NCBI GenBank assembly: GCA_030159075.1
Contig: BROG01000902.1
Span: 27,501-91,500 of the forward strand
Direction: 5' to 3'
Source: Atrina japonica
Lineage: Eukaryota > Mollusca > Bivalvia > Pterioida > Pinnidae
Length of the DNA: 64,000 nt
The notes beneath the pieces were generated by a model. It was given only the letters and a program-made list of their open reading frames with translations, did no database searches and was not told the origin of the DNA. Positions 30,171 to 64,000 of the stretch are shown here, in pieces (the first letter of the stretch is position 1; each line of letters begins with the position of its first letter). Made by a program: the position numbers and the translations under genes.

Positions 30171-32777
30171 TACAAGGAAAAGTTGATCAGCGGTTTTGTT
30201 ATTAAAGTGGGTTAACTTTCGACCACTGTCGGAAATCTAAGATGACGCGGGGTATATTTGGATTAATGAATTGTTTGTGATGTTATCTGTACAATTGTTA
30301 AGATATGCATTTTCCTGTTGCCGATTTTATGCACTGGAATTCAGATATTTGATAGTACAATGCCATGCAACTCTTTCTAAATTTGCTGATTAACCTACTA
30401 GGACTAGTGAAGTGCTATAGGTATGATAGTATATCATGTAGACCTACCTGTGACAGAAGATGGCAGAGGGTATAGCAGTGTTTTAGGCTAGTAAGTGTAG
30501 GCCACTACTTTCAATGTAAACGGTAGATATATTCGAAGCATTGTATCATTCACATAACAATAATTATAACGTGAAATATACTGGCCGACCTGTATGCTTC
30601 ATCGGAATAACCGGACATTGAAGTTGATGCATTGCCTAAGGGTCTATAACCCTACTCTCAGTATCAGAGGTATTGGATTAGGCTAGAGGCTAGACTGATA
30701 CATTTCTGTTTAACTGTATAGTGTTTGGTACAGGCAATCATTGATCGAATGTGACGACCATTGTAGCCTTTATATTATCGGGGAAGTTGTTGTCTCTGTG
30801 TCATTTATGAGCTAGCCAGATTTACACACGGTTCATTCGCAGAAAAATAAATATGCATACGCATATCACGTGGTATGTAATACACACAGATCAGATCATC
30901 CATAGGCGGATTGTATGGACTTACTCCATATTATATAGGCAGCTAATATATATCGCACACGTCATTGCACTGGGTGTTTTGATCGTGTTTGAACCATGGA
31001 TTGTCCGGTTGTTCTGACACAATGGTACTCTGAAAAAGTATACGAATTCACACATTTATCATACCTACATTTAACAAAGGTTATGTAGACTAAGCAAATA
31101 TTGTAGTGGTTCTCACTTCTATAAAAAAGAAAAAAGGGAAAAAAAAAAAAAAAAAGGAAAAAAAAAAAAAAGAAAGAAAATGACGATAGATCATAGCATA
31201 GTGCAGCTTTTTCACTTCCACCATTGCAAAGGCTTTAATATCAATTTTCCGACATTAGTATGACATAGCTGATTTTGTTACCAAAATAATACTAATAATA
31301 AACAGTTTAATTATTTTGTAAACTGTGTTTTATATCGACATTATCAACAGACTGTGTTATTTGATGTGCTCGCTAAAGGTTCTATTATGAATATACTTCG
31401 TATAGTGTCGGTAAGATGGATCGCAATCTTGAAATTCTGCAATATATTTCATTTTAGAAACCTGTGTAAAAAAACTCGTCTCATAGCGGTAAAATCCGTC
31501 AAAGTACTTTTGAGAAATGCAAAAAAATACAGCATCTGCCAGTCATATCGATTGACTGATTGATGTTTTACTGTGTTAAACTATAGAGTTTTGTATAAAA
31601 CATATTTGTAACAAACAATAAATTCTTTATATATATTTTAATTAAAACTGTAAAATAATTCAAAAACATAAGCATATAAAAATACAAAATAGATATTTTG
31701 TGTATAGATCTTCACTAGCCTCTCAATACACCAATTGATTTCAACCTAACACAATCAATTCGATAGGTTATGACTACACGGGATAGTAAGATAATGACTA
31801 TCAAATTACCTCGACTTAACCTTTCCAAAATGCCTGACAGACATCAGTTTCAGTATGGGACATTGTACGACTGAATATGATTATATCCTGAACCCCTGAA
31901 AAACAATGGACTCTGCTGTAAACAATGGCTCAGACTAAATTTGTTTCTAGGGATGAGTGAAATCACTTGATTGAGAAGTCTTGATACAATGCGCTATACA
32001 AATTTCAAAAAGAAATATACAATCAATGACTATAATAACAATAAAACATTATCTAGTAACTTAAGTGACATGTATTTTAAATGGTAGAAATTGATTTGGT
32101 CAAAATCATATTGAAAGAAATGAAACATGACTTATTACATAAATTCTGAAAAATCATTCCACAGATCGGATGTTAATATTAGCTATTAAGCTGCAACCAA
32201 ATAAATAAACGGTTTTACAAATGATAAACATCACATGAAAATAATGTTATATAAAAGGGATTGTCATAAAAAAAAAACAATGGCGTCACAAATCTGGAAG
32301 CAAACTGATAATGATTAAGCCATCATTCACCTATGTAAAATGTCAATTTCCTTCACAAATATGACACATCCTGTAACTGAAGTGGTAAGTATTTTAAATA
32401 TAAAAAAGCACATTGGAAGAAAAGAATCATGACTTATAAGCTAAGATCTAAAAAGTGACCTCACAGATCTAGCGTTGAGGACTCTATAATAACATTGATA
32501 TTAACATATATACAATCAATGACAATATTAACAATATCACATACAATTATCTCACAGCTCGTAAACAATATGGTAAACATTTCAGATGTTAGAAATCGTG
32601 GATAAATTCTGAATAACGACCTCTTGGTTTCAGAAAATATCATGATATCGATAGTTACATATGCAAAACCATTAATAATAACTACTGAAAAAGTGACCTC
32701 ACAGAAACCTCAACAACATTGGCATTAACATATATACAATCATTGATGAAACAACAATAACAAATACGATATATTAA
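30171..32777. other. Intergenic; right flank of the Polinton
   Basis: The first ~225 bases continue the host repeat homologous to about 134-335. The rest is AT-rich without a recognised gene; an A-rich tract (about 31120-31185) is present. The open frame at 31354-31563 has no recognisable feature. Confidence 0.55.
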
Positions 32778-33040
32778 GTTTGTTTACTGTTGTTTAACGT
32801 TACACTCAAGAATATTTCGCTCATATGGTGACGTCACCAAATGCCGATGAAATGCTTCAAATTTTAGGTTATGCTCTGCGCTTACGGTTACAGTAAGTGT
32901 TTTTTAATGTGCCGACAACTACAACACAGAACCTCGAGTTTCATTGTCTCGTCTGAAAGGCAGGAAACCAACCTGCTGTGGATGGGACTCGAACTCATGA
33001 CTTCACGATCCAGAGTCTAGTGCTCTACCAACTACCACAA
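32778..33040 (-). mobile_element. tRNA-derived SINE
   Basis: On the minus strand: a tRNA-like head with A box (TAGTTGGTAGAGCACTAGA) and B box (GTTCGAGTCCC), then a conserved body shared with 49540-49796 (GTCGGCACATTAAAAAACAC against GTCGGCACGTTAAAGAACCC) ending at ATTCTTGAGTGTAACGTTAA. This body is common in mollusc SINEs. Confidence 0.75.
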
Positions 33041-33800
33041 ATATTAGATATATACATATATATTAGGTATTAAATCACAAATATTAGATGTCAAATCACA
33101 AATACCAGATACTCACTAAAATACACTAAAAATCAACTTTTATAATGATAAATATTGGATAAAGATAACGTTTCAGGAAAATTAATGAAATTATTATTGG
33201 ATAAATTCATGGACACAAATGACGTCACAAATATGGAAGTGCATTGATAGTGATATTGAATCTATGGGGAGCAGAGCATGAAAAGAACACAGTTTGTAAT
33301 GGGACCCGCTGCTGAAAGTTCATGCAAGTTGATGAAGGTGAAAAACATGTGAAATCAGAAATATATAAATGGTCATTATTGTTCCTAAGGTTGTATAAAT
33401 ACACAGGTGATATTTCTCTGGATACGTTTTGTTTAATATCGACCAATCCGAGGTGACATCAAATAAAGAAATTTGTTTTAAAGGCACGTCTACACGCTTC
33501 TCATTAGAGTTCCATTATGATCCAACTGTACGTGATAAAAAAAAACAGACGAATAACATATAGGCAATGGACATCAGAGGTCATACCGATTGGCAAACCG
33601 GAAAACAATAATAAACTCGAGTCTGCATGTGTCCTTCATTACTCCTATAAACTTACATTAGTACACAACAGATATTGATTCAGGAATTTGCCAAATATAT
33701 TTTTGTCAATCAGAGGCCTCGGTTGGCATAATGTATTGAGAATGAAAAACTTAAAAACTATTTGTATTTGCCAATTACTCCTACTTTATAGTTCAGGAAG
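33041..33800. other. Intergenic, nothing recognised
   Basis: AT-rich; no gene or mobile-element signature seen. Confidence 0.5.
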
Positions 33801-33821
33801 GAGCGACAAGAGAAAAAGAAA

Positions 33822-33960
33822 AAAGAAGAAGAAGAAGAAGAAGAAGAAGAAGAAGAAGAAGAAGAAGAAGAAGAAGAAGAAGAAGAAGAAGAAGAAGAAG
33901 AAGAAGAAGAAGAAGAAGAAGAAGAAGAGAAGAAGAAGAAGAAGCAGAAGACTATGATGA
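33822..33960. repeat. (AAG)n microsatellite
   Basis: About 130 bases of GAA/AAG repeats, continuing into AAC/CAA-rich sequence up to about 34050. The open frames here are artefacts of the repeat. Confidence 0.95.
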
Positions 33961-34191
33961 AGAAGAAGAAGGACAAAAACAAGAACAAGAAGAAGAACAA
34001 CAACGGCAATTACAACAACAATAACGACAACAACAAAAACAACAACAAGAAAACATGACTACAACGAGTTTGATCCCCGCATGGAGAACACAATGGATAT
34101 ACTAAGTAACAATATGCACAAATGGACGCCTGTGTAATATTTCAAAATCACAATGATGTGTTAAACTAGTTGTTCTATATATTACATCACA

Positions 34192-34320
34192 AAAGAGTTA
34201 AACCTAGTTATTTCTCGAGAAACTGAGACAAACAATCTCGGTTTAAGTGCGCCAAAAATGGCACCAATAAGTATTAATGCAGTTTTGGCGCAGTTAATCC
34301 TAGGTTTACCTGGAGAAAGC
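34192..34320. repeat. Palindromic repeat fragment
   Basis: GCGCCAAAA and TTTTGGCGC form an inverted pair, flanked by AACCTAG and CTAGGTT arms. Possibly a small MITE related to 9538-9725. Confidence 0.35.
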
Positions 34321-34525
34321 TGTCCTGAATTTTACTATCCGGATCTTGAAAAACACATTCTCAACATGTTATTTAGAAAAAAAGGCTCGAACGAATTGTC
34401 GCATAGATATGACATATAAAACACATATGAGAAATTGTCAAGTATGAAATGAAGACAAATATCAATTAGAATTCATCAATGTAAAATATAATCTAATAAT
34501 CCCAGTCCAGTTTGTTCTACCACAC

Positions 34526-57545
<23,020 letters not shown>

Positions 57546-59045
57546 ATCGCGTTAATATGGTCAGTCCTTCAATAAAACAAAATATGTCATTGTCAAACGC
57601 GCATAATATATATGTTAACATGTATAATAATATAAAAAACGTTATTAGCAACAACCCAGACATACAAAGAAAAACTCCAAGAACAGGTGCTAGAAATCGT
57701 GAAATCCTTTTCAATTAAAGGAAAAAAAATCCGAAGCAAACGTTGCTGTAAATGTATACAATGGTGGAAATAAGTAATTGAATAGCAAGTATCAGTGACC
57801 AAAAATGAAAAGTTGGTTGCAGTCTGTTTCGTAAGGAGTTCAGTACAAACCCTAAACAAAAAGGTCACGTAATTTTAGTGATAAAGCCAAAACTTGAGAA
57901 GACCAAGTACATACAATAATGAAATCTACTTTGCTGGATATGAATTATGTAATAGAATTATCTCAACGATTTTTAAAATTACATTCCATTTTTATTGTTG
58001 TGCGTAAAAAGCACAACAGCCACGCATTTACCCTCATTTGCTTTATATGATAACAGGTAAATCCTGCATGCTTACATGAAAATAAACCATTCACACTGAT
58101 GGATTAAATATGGGCGTAGTTATGTTTACAAGAAAGCCGAGTGTGAAAATTATATACACTTTTCGGTTTGGACTGTATTACATTTTTGTCTGCTCATGTT
58201 AGCAGCGTGCGTGCGTGCGTGCATGCGCGCGGGTGTGTGTGTATGTATGTGTGTGTGAACTCAATAAATGTTTTAAATTCATTACACAATAGAGAGAATC
58301 AACTTGGCAGTTTCGGGAAGTAAAAATGATATGTTTCCGTATATAAATTTAAACAACAAATCAACGAAATAACAAAAAATTGAATATAATCAACCGTATG
58401 ATAATCATAAAGTTGCATCTTATTTTACATTTGATGAAAATTACACTAAATACAAAGAATCTACAGAAAACGTCAACACATCTGATTAGTTAGTAATTAC
58501 TTACTTTAAGTTAAAAATCGTTTAATGTCCACACTGTACATCCATGGTCGATACATAATGGTTTTGTGCCGTATTCCTGTCGAGTATGTTCAAGACTGAA
58601 TATTAAAGCAGGTATTTAACTTCCGTGTTGATATCACAACAACAAATGTCAATTCATGAATACGTTTGGTTCACCTTTACATCTATTTAAATATTACATT
58701 CAAAGTTTAAGTATTTTAAAGTGTATAACTGGCAAACAACACACAGGATCGCATGTGCACAGTTATACTCACCGGTATACATATATTCAAACATCTATTA
58801 TCCACAGATTAACATATAGGACATATTCTAATATACACAATTTCATATATCTTATCACAAGTTTTATTGAGATCGATTTCTTATTTAGAATTTGGAATCA
58901 AGACGATCGTTTTTGTCAACAAGACTCCATCAGTTGAGCTCAAATTTAATATAAATGTATATCTACATGTGAAAGAAAGATTTGCATCATACAAGGCAAA
59001 ACGGCCTACAACTGCACATTATTCGACGTTAGTAAATTTGCTTTT
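57546..59045. other. Upstream region of gene B; nothing else recognised
   Basis: Contains the presumptive gene B promoter (no motif I can point to), a GTGC/GT simple repeat at about 58204-58255, and an inverted partial copy of the hammerhead-like repeat at 58900-58950. Open frames show no domains. Confidence 0.5.
58900..58950 (-). repeat. Dispersed hammerhead-like repeat, partial copy 3
   Basis: The minus strand reads GAGCTCAACTGATGGAGTCT, then ACGATCGTCTTG, as in the copy at 43725-43775. Confidence 0.4.
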
Positions 59046-59049
59046 GTTA

Positions 59050-59265
59050 TAATTTTTTGTTTCTTTGTTGGTGTTTTACGCCACTTTCAACAGTATTTCT
59101 GTTATATCGTGGCGGCATCTGGCTGATGCATTCTGCTCAAGGTCTTACCTATGCTAGGATTTAATCCTTTGCATTGAAGGGTCTTTAACGTGCAAAGTTA
59201 AACTTTGACACGATCTCTCGTTGAAGAATCGAGCGCACTACCGAATCGGCATTGCCGACTCTAAA
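59050..59265 (-). mobile_element. Degenerate SINE
   Basis: Minus-strand tRNA-like head (GATTCGGTAGTGCGCTCGATTC) and a body with TTAAAGACCCTTC and GGCGTAAAACACC, diverged from the other SINEs here; the B box is lost. Confidence 0.55.
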
Positions 59266-59545
59266 TTGTTTGCAATACAGCATGTTTTCAATAGACATAG
59301 ATCATTTTGTATTTCACCACATACATTACTGATACATAAATCATATTGTAGTTATATATTGTTATATTTCAAAATTAATAATACGGATACGGGAAACATG
59401 CATTTGGTTTTGTTTTTGCCTGTTGACTTTGAAGTTTTTACTTCTTATTAACGAGAAATATAGTCTTTGTGTTTGTAAACGTAAAATAGTTTCGACTCCT
59501 ACATAGTTTCACAGTAATATGTCATATATAATTATTTACAAAAAA

Positions 59546-59775
59546 GAGTCGGTCTGGCTCAGTCGGTACCGCGCTCGACTCTGAATCGTGAAGTCGTGAG
59601 TTGGAGTCCATGCGGCGGCAAGTTGGATTCCTGTCTTTCGGATGAGACAGTAAAATTTGAGACCCCGTGTGGCAGTAGGCGTAGGCACGTTACCAAAAAC
59701 CCTCATTGCTATGCCCATTGTCTCAGTCACTGATTCCTGTTTCATGTTGGTCCCTGTATCTCGAGTGTTGACATT
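59546..59775 (+). mobile_element. tRNA-derived SINE
   Basis: The head GAGTCGGTCTGGCTCAGTCG holds an A box, and GTGAGTTGGAGTCC a weak B box. The body includes GGCACGTTACCAAAAACCCT. It is in plus orientation, 280 bases from the previous SINE of the opposite orientation. Not a functional tRNA: stems do not close. Confidence 0.7.
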
Positions 59776-60475
59776 GGTGTTTGATATTTGTACTTGTCTC
59801 CGTTTCAGTTTGATTGTGTTGGTATTATTTAAATAGGGTGATTCCTATACGTAAGATATAGTTTTACGCTAAGAGTTGTAAAGAGTGTCCCACTAGTCAT
59901 ACTGATGACAATGGTAATGTTAATCTGATCATTTCTGATGTATGTTTGTCTAAAAAAAATACATAGCACAAATCCAGCTACACATTAAATTGTTATAAAT
60001 TCCTTTATACGTTTTTAACAATACGATATGATATAAAATGTAAAATCGAACCAAATTGAACTACTGTATGCAGGGTTATTTTCTCTCTGCGTTATTTACG
60101 ACCTAATGCAAACGGTTTCGTCCCGTTTTAATTTTTTCCAGACTTTTATTATCAAAAATAGATGATTTTTTTTCATTTTTAATTCAATTAAGTTATGAAT
60201 TTGTCCACTGACGATGAGGGCAAAAGTGACGAATATAAAACGGGGTGAAAATTCCCTGTATACAGTATCGTTTCGAAACGTTGAAAGATGTATATTACGA
60301 TGCAACCTAGTTATGAATATAATTTTGTCTGAAATCTTAAACAATCTGGATTTTTTAAAAATTAAAAAAAACATGTAGACAAGAAAGAATAATAAACGCG
60401 ACAATGATAGTGAAACACACGGACCATTTGCTATGGACAGCAATTATATAGTAAGCTTGAATAAATTATTTATCA
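59776..60475. other. Intergenic, nothing recognised
   Basis: AT-rich; the open frame at 60096-60443 (minus) has a hydrophobic stretch but no recognisable domain or splice context. Confidence 0.5.
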
Positions 60476-60479
60476 TAAA

Positions 60480-60575
60480 CAAGGCACTTTCCTGTCACAT
60501 GATGTCATGTTTCTGCATATCACTTGCATATTCATGAACATCGATGTCAATAAAATCTATCACTGCATGCTGAAA
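60480..60575 (-). pseudogene. Broken copy of gene A exon 9
   Basis: Minus-strand sequence parallels gene A 4575-4670 (GCATGC, AGAAACATGACATCATGTGACAGG against the gene A CATCATGTGACAGG) but contains stop codons in the EGF frame. Confidence 0.65.
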
Positions 60576-60858
60576 TGTCATTAAAACCTGTTGAAATACT
60601 TTTGTCAGCTTCTTGTGATGTTCAATGCGAATTATACAAACATGATATGCTCTAATTCCCACTTTGGTTGTCAAATATTCGATATGTCGCCAATTTGCAC
60701 GTGCGTGTGGTCACGTAATATTTACTTTATAGTTTCAACTGTTAATATTTATAATGTTTTCAGTTTTAAGATATATGTACAGGATAAGTTTACGGAATTG
60801 TAATAGTATCGATAACTATTTCAGTAATCATAACACCACGTTGGATAACCTAACTTAC

Positions 60859-60981
60859 TTCCATTACAATGAATCCCTTTCCATTCGGTTAAGCAACCTG
60901 TTAGACAGGCACCGTTGATATGGCTACAGGTACTGCCACATACATTGAAACAGTTTGAGTCGTAAATTCCCGGTCTGCATT
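60859..60981 (-). pseudogene. EGF-like exon, orphan
   Basis: 123 nt with splice-like borders (AG acceptor, GTAAGT donor), encoding CRPGIYDSNCFNVCGSTCSH, then a LTEWKGIHCNG end. Closest to gene A exon 8 (6543-6409). The frame is open, but the neighbouring exons are broken, so it is probably part of a dead paralog. Confidence 0.6.
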
Positions 60982-61129
60982 CTATTCATTCAGGAAAACA
61001 AAGTATTAATACTTTGTGCTTCCTGTCAACATTTCACATATTTAAGAATAAAATAAAGTATCAATACTTTGTGAGTTGGTATAATTGGTGTAATTGCAAT
61101 GTTTCACTAATTAATGATATTATAAGTTG

Positions 61130-61290
61130 TCCGTTCGATAGCATTTGTTGAATTATCACTACCAATTGTGACAAGGGTTTTTACCTCACTCACTGCAGTT
61201 AATTTTGATTGTAGACTCGAATTTGTAATGGTCCGTAAACAACAGATGTTCTCTTCTCCATCACACCTCACCCGACCTCAGTTTTTTTTT
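61130..61290 (+). pseudogene. Very diverged reverse-transcriptase tail
   Basis: CGTTCGATAGCATTTGTTGA, CCAATTGTGACAAGGG and CTCCATCACACC align in order with the family tail (for example 45230-45350). No coding remnant. Confidence 0.45.
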
Positions 61291-61725
61291 TCAAAATAAC
61301 AAGATTTCCCAATGTTCACAAGATTTCCATATTGTCTCCTGTACGTCCCCGTGGTTAATGATGTGGCGTCTGTGATTTTTGCATACATCTGTAAAAATAT
61401 AAAATTTATTGAAAACAGTGAATATCAAGACAACCTGTCTAACTAGCATGCGAAATCACAAATGTGAAATCAAATCTGCATCATCTCATTCACCCAATTA
61501 ATTAAGTGACAAGTTGAAAAAAATATCATACAGTTTAAGAAACATTAATTTAAAAATCAGAACATTCGATACACTGTGCAGTACTAAGGTACTAAGTTTA
61601 TAATATTTGAGCCATGGTCTTTTGATCAAAAGAAACTGTAACAAATCTTTAGCGCAAGCTTTGGTCTGACGTACAGCTTCAGTAATATGTATAGCCTTGC
61701 TTTATTTTGTAGTGAATTTGTCATT

Positions 61726-61945
61726 TAAGAAGACAACACATATGTTGTCCAGTCAATACAGCGACAAGTGGCTGGCTGATAATGCTGTTGAAAGTGATAT
61801 TAGTCAGACAATGGCACTGGCCTCTTGCGTCGTTACCCCAGATAATTTTCATAAACAAGCTTGGTAGCGTGTCCATCTAGGAAACGAGTAGGCTTTGAAA
61901 AGCGTCAAGACATATTACCGTAAAGAGAGTGATGGTCGTCAGTGA
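61726..61945 (+). pseudogene. FTP lectin exon pseudogene, opposite orientation
   Basis: Plus-strand translation gives MLSSQYSDKWLADNAVE, PDNFHKQAW, then a TAG in place of the second Trp, and after another stop, YYRKESDGRQ. It is a copy of FTP exon 2 of genes A and B, inverted relative to both and disabled by at least two stops. Confidence 0.8.
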
Positions 61946-61994
61946 TTCTAGTTCTAGTTCTTCACTCTAAACATTTTATAATCAAAATGATCCT

Positions 61995-62057
61995 CTAATT
62001 TACCCCCTCTCTCTATCTCTCTCTGTCTCTCTGTCTGTCTGTCTGTCTCTCTCTCTC
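61995..62057. repeat. CT/CTGT-rich simple repeat
   Basis: Short CTCTCTGTCTCTCTGTCTGT tract just after the FTP pseudogene. Confidence 0.85.
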
Positions 62058-63395
62058 CAAAGGATGGATTCAAGAAATACTGCATTAAGTAAGAATATGG
62101 TTAAACCTGAAAATAATTGCAACATATGTTTTTCCAGTCAATCATGTTGAAAGGATTCAAATTATCATTATAACCAAACGTTCAAAATTTCCACACAGCA
62201 CTGGAAAAGTTTCTAATTACCATAAGAATTCTCAGCATTGACCTATATTTTTGTTCTAAAAACTATTATTTGTGACATATTTATGAACTGGAAATATCTG
62301 AAAGTTTGCATTTAACAAACCTCCTTAAAAAGCGATTGGGACACCTCTGGCGCATTACTTCACAAGAAATAGTCTGAAAATTATATTATTGTGAATTAAA
62401 CATCCATTATACATTAGTACATCTGTACATAAGTTAAGAGGCATCTCTGATATTGTACTATGGATCTTAATCAGATATGGCGTTCATGGGCAACGTAAAG
62501 CTACAGGACCTAATGTTCTTCTCAAAACTGGTATTATGAAGAGGCAATGTCTTGATACAGTTTTAGTAAATTCTAATACATTTTTGGCGAAAAGATGCTT
62601 GGTGGATCAAAGTGAGGCTGAGGGTGATTTTTATTTTGTAAACCTTGTTAAGTGACATCTACTGAACATATACCCAAGATATGACACCGGGAAAGGGTTA
62701 ATTTGGTATAAATTCAAAGTGCCTGCCACTTTAAACGCTATAAACAAATTAAAAAAAAAAATACTCCAGTCATTTGCATAGCCCTTATTCCATGTATGCC
62801 GGTTTAACTATGGGTATTCTATCAACACTTTCCTTGCATCTCAGCTATCAGGATCAGTGTGACACGCTATACTTCTCACCAACATGTTATTGCAGCACTG
62901 GGAATGTGAAAACGTATTCGAGACATCATCACTTCAATACGTCTTAGTTTATAATATTTAGGGCAGCACTGGAACCGTGAAAAACGTATTAAAGACACAG
63001 TTGCTTCATTACAACACAGTTCGATTTTTTGACTTTATATTCATTGCACAATGTCAGAGCCAGAGGTGATATTAAGGTGGTTTCATTCATTAATTTAGAC
63101 ATTTTAAAGGAAAGAAAATATTGGTAAAAGCTTATAGCTAAATGCTAACAATGGCAACCATGTTGGATTTCTACTAGTTAGACCCTTTTGCGATGTTGAA
63201 TGTTTCGCACAGTGTTCAGCGGAGTACTCTTAAAATGATTGCGAAGAAATAAAAAAAAATAAATCTTAGCATTACTGTGATACCCCATTCTCATGGCAAT
63301 GTCACTCTTTTCAATTCGCAATTTTGATGATATCATTATCACAGCACAATGTCGGGTCTAAGTAATTACTGTGATGGGCGTATTGGATTGGTGAC
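62058..63395. other. Intergenic, nothing recognised
   Basis: AT-rich; no coding or mobile-element signal found. Confidence 0.5.
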
Positions 63396-63397
63396 TT

Positions 63398-63532
<135 letters not shown>

Positions 63533-64000
63533 CACAGTATGTCAAAGTTTTATATCAGAGGATAGATGTGACAAACAGATATTCACGTGCAACGTATATT
63601 ATACCGTTAACATTAAGATGAACAATGATCGTTAAACATAAGTAGGGATTAATTGTACACACTAGATGAAACATGTATTAAAACATCACAGATAACAAGT
63701 ATCAAAAACAGGATAAAACAGACAGAAATAATCACATTGTTACTACACTATACTGTGATAAATTTGTCATAATCGACAAACAGAAAAAGTATAAATAAAA
63801 CACTTTCAGGGAAATATCATGAAACAGTAATATCTACATTTAGTATAACATCACATAATGTGGTTTCGATGTAAACAATATCGGGATATTTCATAGCTGA
63901 AGCATGGCAGACATTGCCAAATATTTACCCACATGCCTAAACAGTAATTTATATAATTTTTTGTCATTGGCCCTCTCATTTATAATATATCTGGTCAAAT
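63533..64000. other. Intergenic, nothing recognised
   Basis: AT-rich host DNA to the window end. Confidence 0.5.

Noticed and set aside
33688..34009. Lys-rich and Ser-rich open frames
   Set aside because: Produced by the AAG microsatellite on both strands.
59546..59620. tRNA gene
   Set aside because: A and B box-like motifs are present but the stems do not close, and the unit continues into a SINE body.

Overview
The window is animal genomic DNA, most likely from a bivalve mollusc. This is inferred from the AT-rich background, the intron-rich genes, the fucolectin-like (FTP) plus EGF receptor families, tRNA-derived SINEs, a reverse-transcriptase repeat family in several truncated copies, and a large Polinton/Maverick DNA transposon. 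Nothing in it looks bacterial.

Layout. Positions 1-3.8 kb hold intergenic DNA, including a repeat (about 20-335) that is paralogous to the Polinton target site, and a decayed reverse-transcriptase copy. Positions 3845-11320 (minus) hold gene A, ten coding exons totalling 571 codons: signal peptide, FTP lectin-like domain, EGF-like repeats, membrane helix, and a tail with a Draper-like ITAM. Positions 11.3-15.2 kb hold reverse-transcriptase relics. Positions 15219-30164 hold a full-length 14.9-kb Polinton with 144-bp terminal inverted repeats and a 6-bp target duplication (TACGTG). It encodes a protein-primed DNA polymerase B, an RVE integrase, a double-jelly-roll major capsid protein, a probable minor capsid protein, a packaging ATPase and about fourteen small virion-like or unknown proteins. 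Its base composition is clearly GC-richer than the host.

Positions 30.2-34.5 kb are intergenic. Positions 34526-57545 (minus) hold gene B, 25 coding exons totalling 1056 codons: the same signal peptide-FTP-EGF ectodomain as gene A, then a membrane helix, an active-looking tyrosine-phosphatase domain D1 and a catalytically dead D2. Its introns carry a 60-bp satellite, long microsatellites, a SINE, reverse-transcriptase tails and a 5'-truncated LINE with target duplication. Positions 57.5-64 kb hold SINEs and broken fragments of the same receptor family.

How the parts relate. Genes A and B look like a tandem pair of receptors with near-identical ligand-binding ectodomains and opposite signalling outputs: an ITAM (kinase-recruiting) versus a tyrosine phosphatase. 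That resembles paired activating and inhibitory receptors. The Polinton sits between them. Eleven reading-frame breaks were found in seven of its genes, almost all single-base changes next to homopolymers, whereas all 35 host exons splice in frame. This leaves open whether the element is decayed or whether the assembly is under-polished within a multicopy repeat.
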